A stretch of 22,501 nt of DNA. Origin: CAZGRP01 sp964527995. Lineage in GTDB: Bacteria > Zhuqueibacterota > Zhuqueibacteria > Oceanimicrobiales > CAZGRP01. Numbering within the stretch: position 1 is the stretch's first letter; each line of letters starts with the position of its first letter. The notes beneath the pieces are model-generated. The model ran no database searches and was not told the DNA's origin. It was given only the letters and a program-made list of their open reading frames with translations. This document shows, one piece after another, positions 1-7,979 of the stretch. The translations under genes were made by a program, and so were the position numbers. Location of the stretch: contig CAZGRP010000063.1 in the NCBI GenBank assembly GCA_964527995.1, forward strand, positions 1-22,501. Direction: 5' to 3'.

Positions 1-451
1 TGATATTGGTGGCGATGACCCGCCGCAGCCCGGTGCGCGGCTGCAACGCTTTGACCTTGGCGTAGAAGGGGGTGAGCACGACCGCAGTCTCCGCCCCGCA
101 TTCGTTGAATGCGTCCTCCAGTTCCCGGTCCGTGTAGAGGGGATTGAGGGGCGCGGCGATAGCGCCGGCTTTCCACGCACCAAACTGGGCGATGACGGCC
201 TGGGGGCTGTTGGGTAGCAGCAAGGCCACGCGGTCCCCTTTCTTCACACCCTGCGCCACCAGGGCGGCGGCCAAGGCGTCGCTCTGGCTTTCGAATTGCG
301 CGTACGATACGCGGGCACCTTTGAAGAGCAGTGCCGGGTGCGCCGGTCGCTGGCGCGCGGTGTCACTCACCACCTCCAGCAGTGTGCGCCGCGGGTACGG
401 CTGCAATGTGTGTGGCACGCCCTTGTCGTAGGATTTGAGCCACGGTTTCAT
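1..451 (-). CDS. Acyl-CoA synthetase (AMP-forming), N-terminal part, cut by window start
   Basis: Reads leftward from an ATG at 451 and stays open for 150 codons to the window edge, so the C-terminal majority is missing. The translation begins MKPWLKSYDKGVPHTLQPYP and continues with the usual N-terminal features of long-chain fatty-acid-CoA ligases (ANL superfamily). These include 'ALLFKGARVSYAQFES', then 'GVKKGDRVALLLPNSPQ' and 'AWKAGAIAAPLNPLYTDREL', then 'ECGAETAVVLTPFYAKVKAL'. The family activates fatty acids with ATP and CoA through an acyl-adenylate. The AMP-binding P-loop and the adenylation motifs lie outside the window, so substrate chain length cannot be judged. The start is supported by a very strong ribosome site (AAAGGAGGT, 461-469) ten bases upstream. 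The family call is firm; the specific substrate is inference. Confidence 0.9.
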   Translation of the reverse strand, partial: MKPWLKSYDKGVPHTLQPYPRRTLLEVVSDTARQRPAHPALLFKGARVSYAQFESQSDALAAALVAQGVKKGDRVALLLPNSPQAVIAQFGAWKAGAIAAPLNPLYTDRELEDAFNECGAETAVVLTPFYAKVKALQPRTGLRRVIATNI

Positions 452-507
452 TGACTACACACCTCCTTTCTGAGCGAGATGTTTGACGATAAGCACTGAG
501 GAAAAGT

Positions 508-519
508 TGGTGATCACCA
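508..519. promoter_or_regulatory. 12-base perfect palindrome upstream of the acyl-CoA synthetase
   Basis: TGGTGATCACCA is a perfect palindrome lying 57-68 bases upstream of the acyl-CoA synthetase start codon. Fatty-acid degradation genes are often controlled by GntR or TetR regulators that bind palindromes near the promoter, so an operator role is possible. No clear -35/-10 pair sits directly beside it, so this is weak. Confidence 0.3.
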
Positions 520-985
520 CAACCCATCATGCCCCTCTGCCGGCCACTCGAACGGGTATCCAAAGTACGACAGGACCGCAGGAGCGAGAAGATCTACGCT
601 GAGAATCGCCTGAAGGCCGGAGACGGTTCTCACCTACCCGGTGCCCTTCAGCAGGTATTGCTGGGACTGGCATCGTATGATCGAGCCGCCAGTGTTCGGC
701 CGGGTAGTTGTGATCGTTGCTGCAAGTCGGGGCGGAATCGGGGAAGGCCGGCAGGCCGTCTCTGTTTGCTGCATCTGCCGGAGCTGGTCCAGCTGCGGCG
801 GAGTGCGAGGATGGCCGCGACAGACATCTGGACGATTCACGCTTCGAATCCTCCTGGAGCAATGGTGCAGAACGTCCCGTCAGGCGAAGTCGCCGGTCAT
901 CAAGTCGCGACCCCGTGGAAATGGGAGGGTATCCGGATCCGGAAGGTATCGTTGCTCGGTCATGTGAAGGTCAGGAGAAGAGGGG

Positions 986-998
986 GGCCGTGACGGCC
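986..998. promoter_or_regulatory. 13-base inverted repeat at the predicted transcription start of the leftward promoter
   Basis: GGCCGTGACGGCC has six-base arms around one central base. It covers the expected +1 position (about 995) of the promoter whose -10 box is at 1002-1007. A symmetric site over +1 is a common place for a repressor to bind. It could also form a small hairpin at the 5' end of the transcript. Confidence 0.35.
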
Positions 999-1001
999 GC
1001 T

Positions 1002-1030
1002 AATATAGTCCAGCAAGAGAGCAATGTCAA
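1002..1030 (-). promoter_or_regulatory. Near-consensus sigma-70 promoter reading leftward
   Basis: On the minus strand TTGACA (1030-1025) is followed by a 17-base spacer and TATATT (1007-1002). This is a perfect -35 box, ideal spacing and a five-of-six -10 box. Transcription would start near 995 and run toward the acyl-CoA synthetase, whose start codon is about 540 bases away. It therefore serves either a long 5' leader or an unrecognised small gene or RNA. Confidence 0.7.
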
Positions 1031-1080
1031 GAGAAAAGCTCCGCGAGGGCAATCTGCAGTTGTCGATTCTGCTCTTCTAA

Positions 1081-3513
1081 TTATTCTCTCAGGGCGACGG
1101 CGTATTTCTGCAACCTCTTCTCGTACTTCTCCTTCTCCCGCTTCACGATTTGTTGAAACCGCGGCTCGGAGCGCAGGCTGTCGTAGACAGGGAGATGGAT
1201 GAGCGGCAGATAGGTGGAGATGAAGGACTCGCCGCTGTGGATTTTTGTGGCGTGCTCAATGGCAGTGATGGCTTCCTCCTTCATCCCCAGAACCGCCAGC
1301 ACGCCGCCCCAGCGGCTAAGGCCAAGGGCCTTTTCCTTCTGGTCGAGGGCAGCAAAATAGAGCGCGCGCCCGAACTTCAAGAAATCATCGAAGGCGCCGG
1401 GAGGCTGCTTTTCCGCAACTGTGAGCACGGAATCGGCCTGGGGATATTGCTTCTCGATGAGGTACGAGAGGGCATACCAGCTCAAGTTAGCGACAAAGTC
1501 AGGCCGAATTCGGTAGGTTCGGGCGAAATCCTGCTGTGCCTGGTCGATCTCACCGACCAGCAGCCATGCACTGCCGCGATTGGCAAGCGTATAGAAGCTG
1601 AATGGATTCAACTCGGCAGCCTTGTTAAAAAAAGAAATGGCGCGTTGATGAAGCCCCAAATACGCCAGGCTAGTGCCAATCAGATGTAGAGGTTCCCAGC
1701 TGTTGCCGGGCTGCGCCAGCGCTGCTTTCAGGTAAGAAAACGCGCTGTCATACTGCGCGGACCGAAGAAACTGCATTCCCATGGCCGCGTTGGTCTCCGG
1801 CAGCTCCGGATTGAGTTGATAGGCCTTGCGGATATATGTTCGTTCCATTTCCATATCCCGGGAACTGCCGGTCACCACCCAGTGATTCTCGTACAGGTAC
1901 GCGAGATCGAGATAGCCGAGGTAATGGTCGGGATCGAGGGTAACTGCCTGCCTGGCCTGCGCCAACGCCTGCTGAAAATCCGACTCCTGTTTGGTTTTGA
2001 GATAGACATTATCGATGTAATATCGTGTTCTCAGGTGGAGATCATAGGCCTCTACGCTGCTGGAGTATCCCGCCGCAACCATCTTCGCCGCCCGGTCGGA
2101 AAAGGCAACCTCCAGGGCCCGGGCGATCGCCTGCGAAACGTCATCCTGAATAGCAAAAATATCTCTCAGTTCGCGATCGTAATCATTCGCCCACAGGTGC
2201 GTCCCCTCCTCCGCTTCGATCAACTGGGCGGTCACCCGCAGCTTGTTGCCGGCCTTGCGCACGCTCCCTTCCAGAACATATTTCGTACCCAGTTCCTTGC
2301 TGATCTGGCGAATGTCCTTCTGCGTATTCTTGTAGCGCATCACCGAGGTCCGGGCAATGACCTTGAGACCCGGGATTCGGCTCAAGTTGGTGATAAGCTG
2401 TTCGGTCATGCCGTCGCAGAAATACTCCTGTTTCGGGTCGGCGGTTAAGTTCAAGAAGGGCAAAACCGCGAGTTTCTTCTCCGGTTGTTCCGTGGCCGAA
2501 GGCTGAACAAGTCGTCTGCCTCTCATCAACCACCAGAGCCCGACCGTGGCGACCAGAACCAGGACCGCAACTCCGAAAATCGATGCCGGCTTGGGCGACC
2601 ACGCCCGGGCGGGTGGTTTTGCCCGAACCAGATTAGCAGCGGTGTCAGCCGTTTCTCCCCTCTGGCGCAGTTCTTTCTGAATAGCTTTCAAATCCACGAA
2701 CATCTCATCCGCGTGCTGATAGCGCTCCGCAGGAGTTTTCGCGAGGGCCTTGTTCACAACACGTTCAAGCTTCGTCGGCACGCCGGTTCGCAGAGCTGTC
2801 AATGGCTCGGCATCCTCGTTCATGATGGCATACATGATGGCCTGATCGTAGTCTCCCTGGAAAGGCGGCCGGCCTGCAACCATTTCATACAGCACGGCGC
2901 CCAGCGCCCAGATGTCCGTGCGATGGTCGACTTGTGCCCCTTGCGCCTGTTCGGGCGACATGTAGGCAATCGTGCCCAGAGTGGTACCCTCTTTGGTGAG
3001 CTGCGTGCGCCCCGTTAATTTGGCCAACCCGAAGTCGACGAGTTTGACCACGCCGTCTTCGGTGATGAGAATGTTGGCAGGCTTGATATCGCGATGGATG
3101 ATCCCTTTGGCGTGGGCTTGGGCCAGGCCTTCGGCGATTTGGATGGCGTAATTGGTAGCATCGTCGAGGGGCAGGGGACGTGCGACATCTCCCTTCGAGG
3201 GGGGACTAAGGGGGGTGTTGATCATTTCCTGCAACGACGGCCCCTTGATGTATTCCATCGCGATGAACATCTGACCGTCGGCTTCGTCGATTTCGTAAAT
3301 GGTAGCGATGTTGGGATGATTCAGCGCCGAGGCCGCTTTGGCTTCATAAACAAAGCGCTTCTTGTTTTCCTCGTCCTGGCTCAGGTGCTGTGGCAGGAAC
3401 TTCAACGCGACGAAGCGATCGAGTTTCGTGTCTCGCGCTTTGTAGACGGTACCCATGCCGCCCTGGCCCAACTCCTCCAAAATATGGTAGTGCGAAATCT
3501 TTTTGCCTGTCAT
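1081..3513 (-). CDS. Membrane-spanning Ser/Thr protein kinase with TolB-like domain and C-terminal TPRs
   Basis: 810 residues. The start chosen is the ATG at 3513 (MTGKKISHYHILEELGQGG) with GGAG eight bases upstream. The frame stays open 94 codons further, but that part crosses the promoter at 3706-3734 and looks non-coding. Kinase domain, about residues 9-280: glycine loop GQGGMG 16-21, catalytic Lys38, alpha-C Glu57, HRD 140-142 with IKPAN, DFG 160-162, and a SPE triad at 186-188. A single transmembrane helix lies at about 310-330 (IFGVAVLVLVATVGLWWLM). Residues of about 344-475 ('KLAVLPFLNL...DGMTEQLITNLSRIPGL') match the TolB-like N-terminal domain often found in such kinases and in adenylate cyclases. 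About 490-780 is TPR-like. The expected role is a transmembrane signalling kinase with the sensor or scaffold outside the cytoplasmic kinase. Residues of about 99-111 look like an inserted repeat (see the repeat entry). The target is unknown. Confidence 0.93.
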   Translation of the reverse strand: MTGKKISHYHILEELGQGGMGTVYKARDTKLDRFVALKFLPQHLSQDEENKKRFVYEAKAASALNHPNIATIYEIDEADGQMFIAMEYIKGPSLQEMINTPLSPPSKGDVARPLPLDDATNYAIQIAEGLAQAHAKGIIHRDIKPANILITEDGVVKLVDFGLAKLTGRTQLTKEGTTLGTIAYMSPEQAQGAQVDHRTDIWALGAVLYEMVAGRPPFQGDYDQAIMYAIMNEDAEPLTALRTGVPTKLERVVNKALAKTPAERYQHADEMFVDLKAIQKELRQRGETADTAANLVRAKPPARAWSPKPASIFGVAVLVLVATVGLWWLMRGRRLVQPSATEQPEKKLAVLPFLNLTADPKQEYFCDGMTEQLITNLSRIPGLKVIARTSVMRYKNTQKDIRQISKELGTKYVLEGSVRKAGNKLRVTAQLIEAEEGTHLWANDYDRELRDIFAIQDDVSQAIARALEVAFSDRAAKMVAAGYSSSVEAYDLHLRTRYYIDNVYLKTKQESDFQQALAQARQAVTLDPDHYLGYLDLAYLYENHWVVTGSSRDMEMERTYIRKAYQLNPELPETNAAMGMQFLRSAQYDSAFSYLKAALAQPGNSWEPLHLIGTSLAYLGLHQRAISFFNKAAELNPFSFYTLANRGSAWLLVGEIDQAQQDFARTYRIRPDFVANLSWYALSYLIEKQYPQADSVLTVAEKQPPGAFDDFLKFGRALYFAALDQKEKALGLSRWGGVLAVLGMKEEAITAIEHATKIHSGESFISTYLPLIHLPVYDSLRSEPRFQQIVKREKEKYEKRLQKYAVALRE
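3191..3216 (-). repeat. G/C-run dispersed repeat inserted in frame in the kinase gene
   Basis: Read on the coding strand, this is a C run, TTAGT, another C run, then TCGAAGGGAG. That is the shape of dispersed repeats found in many environmental genomes. It encodes TPLSPPSKGD, a peptide typical of such repeats when they fall in frame. It sits between the 'KGPSLQEM' and 'RPLPLDDATNYAIQIAEGLA' segments. In related kinases these are joined by only a few residues, so the insertion adds about 13 residues in a loop before helix E of the kinase fold. Inference from pattern; no second copy exists in this window. Confidence 0.55.
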
Positions 3514-3679
3514 TGTCGCGTCTCCGGCTTCGCCGGACCCAGTTTCGGTGCAGAAGGAATTTCCAAGCGAGATGAAAAAAACCGTCACTGTCGCCGAACC
3601 CCGCGGAATCTGTTCCCTCGCTCGGCAGCCGGTTCTAATCTGGAGTGAGGTTTGGGTGACGAAGGGGGTGAGGTTACAG

Positions 3680-3697
3680 CTTCCGAACCAGCGGAAG
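3680..3697. promoter_or_regulatory. Inverted repeat at the 5' end of the kinase transcript
   Basis: CTTCCG and CGGAAG arms (six bases each) flank a six-base centre. The repeat begins about two bases downstream of the predicted start (about 3699) of the kinase promoter. It could be an operator or a 5' hairpin. A second small hairpin, CCGGC-GAAG-CCGG-like, lies at 3524-3536, just upstream of the kinase ribosome site. Confidence 0.3.
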
Positions 3698-3705
3698 TGT
3701 GCGGA

Positions 3706-3734
3706 AATATACGCGAGCCAGCGCGGAATGTCAA
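3706..3734 (-). promoter_or_regulatory. Near-consensus sigma-70 promoter of the kinase gene
   Basis: On the minus strand TTGACA (3734-3729), a 17-base spacer and TATATT (3711-3706) form an almost ideal housekeeping promoter. The predicted start near 3699 gives a leader of about 185 bases before the kinase ATG at 3513. The two boxes have the same sequence and spacing as the promoter at 1002-1030. This site also argues against any kinase start codon upstream of 3699. Confidence 0.75.
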
Positions 3735-3889
3735 GAAGAACTTCGCGGCTTTGGCTATGAGTCCGCGTGTGGCTCTGTTTCCGGACCAAAAGCACGGCAC
3801 CTGGTCAATTTTGACGACCTCACGGACAGGCTCAAGGTGTCGGGCGGCAACTTCTCGCCTCGGACTCCGGACTTGACCAAGAGCCATAA

Positions 3890-4135
3890 CGGCGCTCAAT
3901 CGGGTTGCCGGTGCGCTTCGGCTTCGTAATCGTTGTGCGCCCCCACGATCCCGACAATGCCTATTTGCACCTTTACCGCGAAGGTATGGCCGTCGACCCG
4001 CTCGATCCCTTCGGACTCTATGTGGCGACGGCAACCGGACAGATCTTCTGCAGCCTTGATGAAGGCGAATCGTGGCAGCTACTGTCAGACTGGCTGCCGC
4101 CGGTCTGTTCGATCGAGGCGGCGGTGATAGGGTAG
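3890..4135 (+). pseudogene. Remnant of a sortilin/BNR-type beta-propeller (glycosyl hydrolase-like) gene
   Basis: The frame between stops at 3887 and 4135 reads LPVRFGFVIVVRPHDPDNAY, then REGMAVDPLDPFGLYVATAT, then DEGESWQLLSDWLPPVCS. This resembles the C-terminal end of secreted WD40/YVTN/BNR-like exo-sialidase family proteins. In those the 'GF.VAVHP.DPDTAY' segment and the 'DPLDP.GLY.GT..GQ...S.D.GESW' segment are separated by roughly 40 residues. Here they are nearly joined, so an internal deletion is likely. Only about 75 codons survive, the N-terminal propeller is absent, and no ribosome site precedes it. I call it a decayed gene end. The family assignment is from remembered motif pattern and is moderate. 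The flanking 3735-3889 and 4136-4363 hold nothing I can name. Confidence 0.55.
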
Positions 4136-4363
4136 GGGCCTGCCCTTCTGCGTCTCGGCAGTCGCGGGGGCGACGTCAGTGTCTCTGTCCGTCAGGGCTC
4201 CCGGCTTGCGTCGAATTCTGTTTCGGAAACTCTCCTGCTCCTTCCTGCAACTTCTTCATGCCTAGCCTGCTTGCGGGTCCACTCGCTACTCGCCTGGAAG
4301 GTGTGCCCTTGGCGACAGCGCCTTCGTAGGGCTGCTCGAACCCAAACTCACCGTGCGTTCCTC

Positions 4364-4392
4364 TTGCTTCTCTGGGCGTGATTCGCTATATT
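4364..4392 (+). promoter_or_regulatory. Sigma-70 promoter of the thioredoxin-like/solute-binding/amylase cluster
   Basis: TTGCTT (4364-4369), a 17-base spacer and TATATT (4387-4392). Transcription would start near 4399. That makes an ATG at 4403 almost leaderless and gives the GTG at 4436 a leader of about 36 bases with an AGGA ribosome site. The site supports the start chosen for the next gene. Confidence 0.6.
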
Positions 4393-4435
4393 GGCTCCAC
4401 CCATGCTAACTCCAGCGCAAACAGACAGGAACGCG

Positions 4436-6532
4436 GTGAGTGTTCGAGTCAGACTCGGGACACTTTTCGGGCGATGGTTGCCGGCGCTAGTGGCCGCTGT
4501 TTACCTTCTCGGTCCGCCTCCTGTGCAGGGCGCCGAGCGCCTGGTGCTGCTGGAGCTGTTTACCAACGATGCCTGCCAGTTCTGCGCCTCGCTGACGCCA
4601 CCGCTCGAGCGCCTGCTGGCGGATTATGGCGGGCGGGTGGCCCCCGTCTTCTATCATGTCAACTGGCCGGACCCCGGCGATCCCTTCTATTCGGCGGCCG
4701 CGGTGAGTGTCGAGAGTCGCCTGCGCTTCTATGCCGTGGACGCCATCCCCCACCTCTTTATCGACGGCCAGGCCGTGCCGTCGCGGCTTCGGTTTGAGTC
4801 CGACAACCTCGATTCGGTGCGTGCCCTGATCGATCAACGGTTGAGCCAGCCCAGTCCCTTGACCATCGACTTCAGCACAGCGACGCGACCCGGCTCGGCC
4901 GGGATCGACACTACTACGGTGACCGCCACCTTCACAGTGGACGGCAGCCTGCCCTCCACCGACCTGGCCTGGACGACGGCGGTCGTTGAGTTTTTCGTGG
5001 ACTACTCAGCCCAACCTGGGATTACGCCGGCGGTTCGTTACGGGCACGTGCTGCGACAGACCGGGCCGGAGAGGGGGCTGGAGCCGCTTACCTTTAACGG
5101 CAGCCAGGCGTCCGGGTCCGTGGAGTTCATACGCCGGCCGGCGTGGCAGGAGGGCCGCATCGGTCTGGTGGTCTTTGTGCAGGATACTCTGACTCACGAG
5201 GTGCTCCAGGCGGCCACAGACTTGCCGCGATTCGACTTCCGGATGCCGCAACAGATCCGCCAGATTTCATCCGGGTCGAGCCTGGATTTCGGGTTCGACC
5301 TGGTCAACCGGGGAGGGGAGGCCGCCACCTACGAGATCTTCCCGACTGTGCCCGGCGCTGAGCAGTTGGCGGTATCGCTTGACCTTTCTGGCGCCACACC
5401 CCGGGGCGACACGCTGGTGGTCGGCCTCGGGCCGGGGGAGACCCGCAGCGGCACCGTGACGGCCGCGGTCACCGGCGATCCGGCTGAGGCGTCGTTCTTC
5501 CTCAACGCCCGGGACGCGTCCCGCCCGGCGGTGGTCTGGTCGCGGCCTTTGAAAGCGCTGGCCGGATTCCGGTATCTCTACGTGGCCGACACCCATTCGG
5601 AGGCGGCCGACACGCTCTACACGAATGCCTTCGATGCTGTGCGTCCTACCATCGGCAACGGCACCGAGCTCCGGGTGGGCGTCTGGCAAACGGCCCTGGG
5701 CCAGCTCACCGATGCAGACCTCGAGGGCGTGCAACACCTCTTCTGGGCCACGGGCAGCAGCTTTCCAGGAATCACCGCGGCGGACCGTGGCGTACTCGGT
5801 CGCTTTCTGGAGCGCGGTGGCTCCCTCTTTCTTTCCGGCCAGGACATCGGCTGGGAGATGGCCGACTCGACGAGCCCCTTTTTCACAGAAGACTCGAAGG
5901 CCTTTTACAACCAGGTGCTTTATGCCCGCTATGTGGCGGACAACGCGAACGACTTCGAGCTGCGCGGAGCGGCCGGCGATCCGATCGGCAACAACCTGGT
6001 GCTGCGAATCAACGGCGGCGACGGTGCCAACAACCAGACCTCACCCGATGTGATCGCGCCTTTGGATGCCGCTGCGGCGATTTTCAAATACGACTCGCTG
6101 CAAGTTGGGGCTCTGCGGGTGGACACCGGCGTCTACCGACTGGTCTACTTCGCCTTTGGATTCGAGGGGATCGACACCAGAGAGACGCGCGAGGCCGTGA
6201 TGCAGCGCGTGGTACAGTGGCTGCGATCGCCAGCGACGACGGTCGCCGCGCTGACATCCGGTCCGCCAACTCGGTTCGAGGTTCTCGCGAATGCACCGAA
6301 TCCGTTCAACCCTCAGACGCGGATCTTCTTTCAGCTTCCCGCAGCCGGTAAGGTGCGCGTGCGAGTCTATGACCTTCTCGGCCGGCGTGTGGCGACGGTG
6401 GCGGACGATGTCTTCGAAGCTGGCCGACATGCCGTTCTCTTTCGCGCCGACGGCCTGCCCTCGGGTGTCTATCTGTACGAAGTCGCCTTCCAGGGACAGG
6501 TGCGGCGACGCAAAATGATGCTTCTACGGTAA
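4436..6532 (+). CDS. Secreted thioredoxin-fold (Omp28-like) protein with type IX secretion C-terminal domain
   Basis: 698 residues from the GTG at 4436 (AGGA five bases upstream). An in-frame ATG at 4403 is the alternative, 11 codons longer, but it lies only about 4 bases after the predicted transcript start. The N terminus is a signal peptide: a basic stretch, then WLPALVAAVYLLG, with cleavage near PVQG-AE. A thioredoxin-like domain follows: 'LVLLELFTNDACQFCASL' with a CxxC pair (C47, C50) and a cis-Pro loop 'DAIPHLFIDGQ' (P105). The middle is Ig-like and then a segment with a 'LFLSGQDIGWEM' motif. The last 85 residues (about 614-698) begin 'APNPFNPQT', contain 'VYDLLGRRVATV' and 'LPSGVYLYEV', and end in a basic tail. 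That is the FlgD-like Por/type IX sorting domain. Likely an exported, surface-attached redox or structural protein; its substrate is unknown. The next gene starts three bases after its stop, so the two are co-transcribed. Confidence 0.88.
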   Translation: MSVRVRLGTLFGRWLPALVAAVYLLGPPPVQGAERLVLLELFTNDACQFCASLTPPLERLLADYGGRVAPVFYHVNWPDPGDPFYSAAAVSVESRLRFYAVDAIPHLFIDGQAVPSRLRFESDNLDSVRALIDQRLSQPSPLTIDFSTATRPGSAGIDTTTVTATFTVDGSLPSTDLAWTTAVVEFFVDYSAQPGITPAVRYGHVLRQTGPERGLEPLTFNGSQASGSVEFIRRPAWQEGRIGLVVFVQDTLTHEVLQAATDLPRFDFRMPQQIRQISSGSSLDFGFDLVNRGGEAATYEIFPTVPGAEQLAVSLDLSGATPRGDTLVVGLGPGETRSGTVTAAVTGDPAEASFFLNARDASRPAVVWSRPLKALAGFRYLYVADTHSEAADTLYTNAFDAVRPTIGNGTELRVGVWQTALGQLTDADLEGVQHLFWATGSSFPGITAADRGVLGRFLERGGSLFLSGQDIGWEMADSTSPFFTEDSKAFYNQVLYARYVADNANDFELRGAAGDPIGNNLVLRINGGDGANNQTSPDVIAPLDAAAAIFKYDSLQVGALRVDTGVYRLVYFAFGFEGIDTRETREAVMQRVVQWLRSPATTVAALTSGPPTRFEVLANAPNPFNPQTRIFFQLPAAGKVRVRVYDLLGRRVATVADDVFEAGRHAVLFRADGLPSGVYLYEVAFQGQVRRRKMMLLR

Positions 6533-6535
6533 GAA

Positions 6536-7789
6536 ATGGGAAGATTTACCTTCATTCTGCTGATCCTGGTAGTGGTTCTCACCAGCCTGCTGCTGGTGTT
6601 CGGCTCCGGCCGCCGGAATCCCAACGACATCATCATCTGGACCCAGGATCGCACCCCAGGGCGCGTCGTTCTCGAACGGGTGCTGGATCGTTTCATGCTG
6701 GGCAATCCAGCGTTTCATGTTTCCTATGTTTACTATGAGACCGAAGAGCTGCGCAGCAACTACATTGTCGCCGCTCTTGGCGGCAGTGGGCCGGAGCTTG
6801 TCTACGGTCCCGCCGACCAGGTCGGGCCCTTCCAGGTGATGGACATCATTCAGCCGCTCGAGACGCTTCTCGATCCAGACTACCTGAGCAAGTTCGATGA
6901 CGATGCCAAGGTGTGGTGGAATGGGCATCTCTATATGCTTGGCGACCGCATCGGCAATCACCTGGCTCTGGTTTACAACAAAGCATTGGTGCCGGTGCCG
7001 CCCAAGGATACCGACGAAATGATTGAGATCGGCAAGCGGCTGACCAAAGACTTCGACGGCGACGGCCTCATCGACCAGTATGGACTGGTGTGGAATTTCA
7101 CCGAGCCCTTCTTCTTTGTGCCCTTTCTCGGTGGCTTCGGCGGTTGGGTGATGGACGACCAGGGTAATCCAACCCTCAACACCGAGGCCACCGTCAACGC
7201 CTGCAAGTTCATCGTTGAGCTGCGCAACGTCTACAAAATCATCCCTCGTGAGGCCGACTACGATCTGGCCAACCAGCTGTTCAAGCAGGGCAAGGCCGGG
7301 ATGATCATCGACGGGCCATGGTCTTGGGGTGGATACATCGACGCCGGCATCGATATCGGCATCACGCGCATCCCCCGGGTCTCAGCCACGGGATTATGGC
7401 CGACCCCGATGAAGTCGGCCAAGGGCTACTCCATCAACAAGAACGTTCGCGGCGAACACCTGCAAAACGCTCTGCGCCTGCTCAAGTACCTCACCCGCCG
7501 GGAGGTGGAGCTCGAGTTCACCGAGGCGCTGCTGTCCATCCCGTCGCGCAAAGATGCCCAGACCGACTCGGTGGTTACGCAAAACGAGTTGCTGCGAGCT
7601 TCCATGGATCAGCTCCGGGTGGCGCGACCGATGCCCGTCAGCCCGGTGATGCGCGCCATCTGGGACGCCATGCGGGGGCCGTATCAGCAGGTCCTCAACG
7701 GCACCATGACGGCAGAAGAAGCGGCCGCCGCGATGCAGCGTGAGGCTGAAAAGAAGATCGCCGAGATGTATGGCAAGAAGACGGACTAG
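6536..7789 (+). CDS. ABC-type sugar (maltodextrin-like) solute-binding protein, membrane anchored
   Basis: 417 residues starting at an ATG three bases after the previous stop. Residues 4-24 form a strongly hydrophobic helix without a lipobox cysteine, so it is probably an uncleaved anchor rather than a lipoprotein signal. The rest follows the MalE/family-1 binding protein plan: 'NDIIIWTQDR', 'LVYGPADQVGPFQVMDIIQPL' (first lobe), 'NHLALVYNKALVPVPPKDTDE' (hinge region), then 'LFKQGKAGMIIDGPWSWGGY', typical of sugar binders, and a helical C terminus. Family proteins capture oligosaccharides and hand them to MalFG-type permeases. No permease or MalK-type ATPase is adjacent; the ABC genes at 10-14 kb are of the export type. 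The downstream GH13 enzyme supports an alpha-glucan ligand (inference). Confidence 0.87.
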   Translation: MGRFTFILLILVVVLTSLLLVFGSGRRNPNDIIIWTQDRTPGRVVLERVLDRFMLGNPAFHVSYVYYETEELRSNYIVAALGGSGPELVYGPADQVGPFQVMDIIQPLETLLDPDYLSKFDDDAKVWWNGHLYMLGDRIGNHLALVYNKALVPVPPKDTDEMIEIGKRLTKDFDGDGLIDQYGLVWNFTEPFFFVPFLGGFGGWVMDDQGNPTLNTEATVNACKFIVELRNVYKIIPREADYDLANQLFKQGKAGMIIDGPWSWGGYIDAGIDIGITRIPRVSATGLWPTPMKSAKGYSINKNVRGEHLQNALRLLKYLTRREVELEFTEALLSIPSRKDAQTDSVVTQNELLRASMDQLRVARPMPVSPVMRAIWDAMRGPYQQVLNGTMTAEEAAAAMQREAEKKIAEMYGKKTD

Positions 7790-7979
7790 CCGGGCCACGC
7801 AGCGCTGCCCCAAAGATCGCGGCTATGGCAGCGTGGCAAAACCAGCAAACGCGGAACGGCACAAAAGACCGTGGACACGCGTCCCGATGCGAGGAGGAAA
7901 CACCGAAGCACAGCGACAGTATCGAAGAACCCCGAGTCGCCCCAAGAATGGAGCCGTTAGAAACGGAAGGGAGGCCATA

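Larger units (their letters stand above)
452..1080. other. 629-base gap without a convincing gene, between acyl-CoA synthetase and kinase
   Basis: Short frames exist on both strands (up to about 154 codons), but their translations are rich in Arg, Ser, Cys and Pro and match no family I recognise. One small leftward frame, 840 to 634 (GTG start, 68 codons), has an AGGAGG nine bases upstream and is the only candidate small gene. Its composition is not persuasive. A 27-codon leftward frame begins at 963 (MTEQRYLPDPDTLPFPRGRD), about 30 bases after the predicted start of the strong leftward promoter described separately. No terminator hairpin with a T run was found after the kinase gene. Confidence 0.5.

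Noticed and set aside
838..860. T-arm-like TTCGAATCC sequence suggesting a tRNA
   Set aside because: The flanking bases cannot form the five-pair T stem and no D arm, anticodon arm or acceptor stem could be built around it.
529..993. 154-codon rightward frame in the 452-1080 gap
   Set aside because: No ribosome site and no recognisable motif; its Arg/Gly/Ser-rich composition is like other spurious frames, and it runs against the strong leftward promoter.
3514..3795. 94-codon N-terminal extension of the kinase
   Set aside because: It crosses a near-consensus promoter and an inverted repeat. The translation is not kinase-like, and the ATG at 3513 has its own ribosome site directly before the kinase domain.
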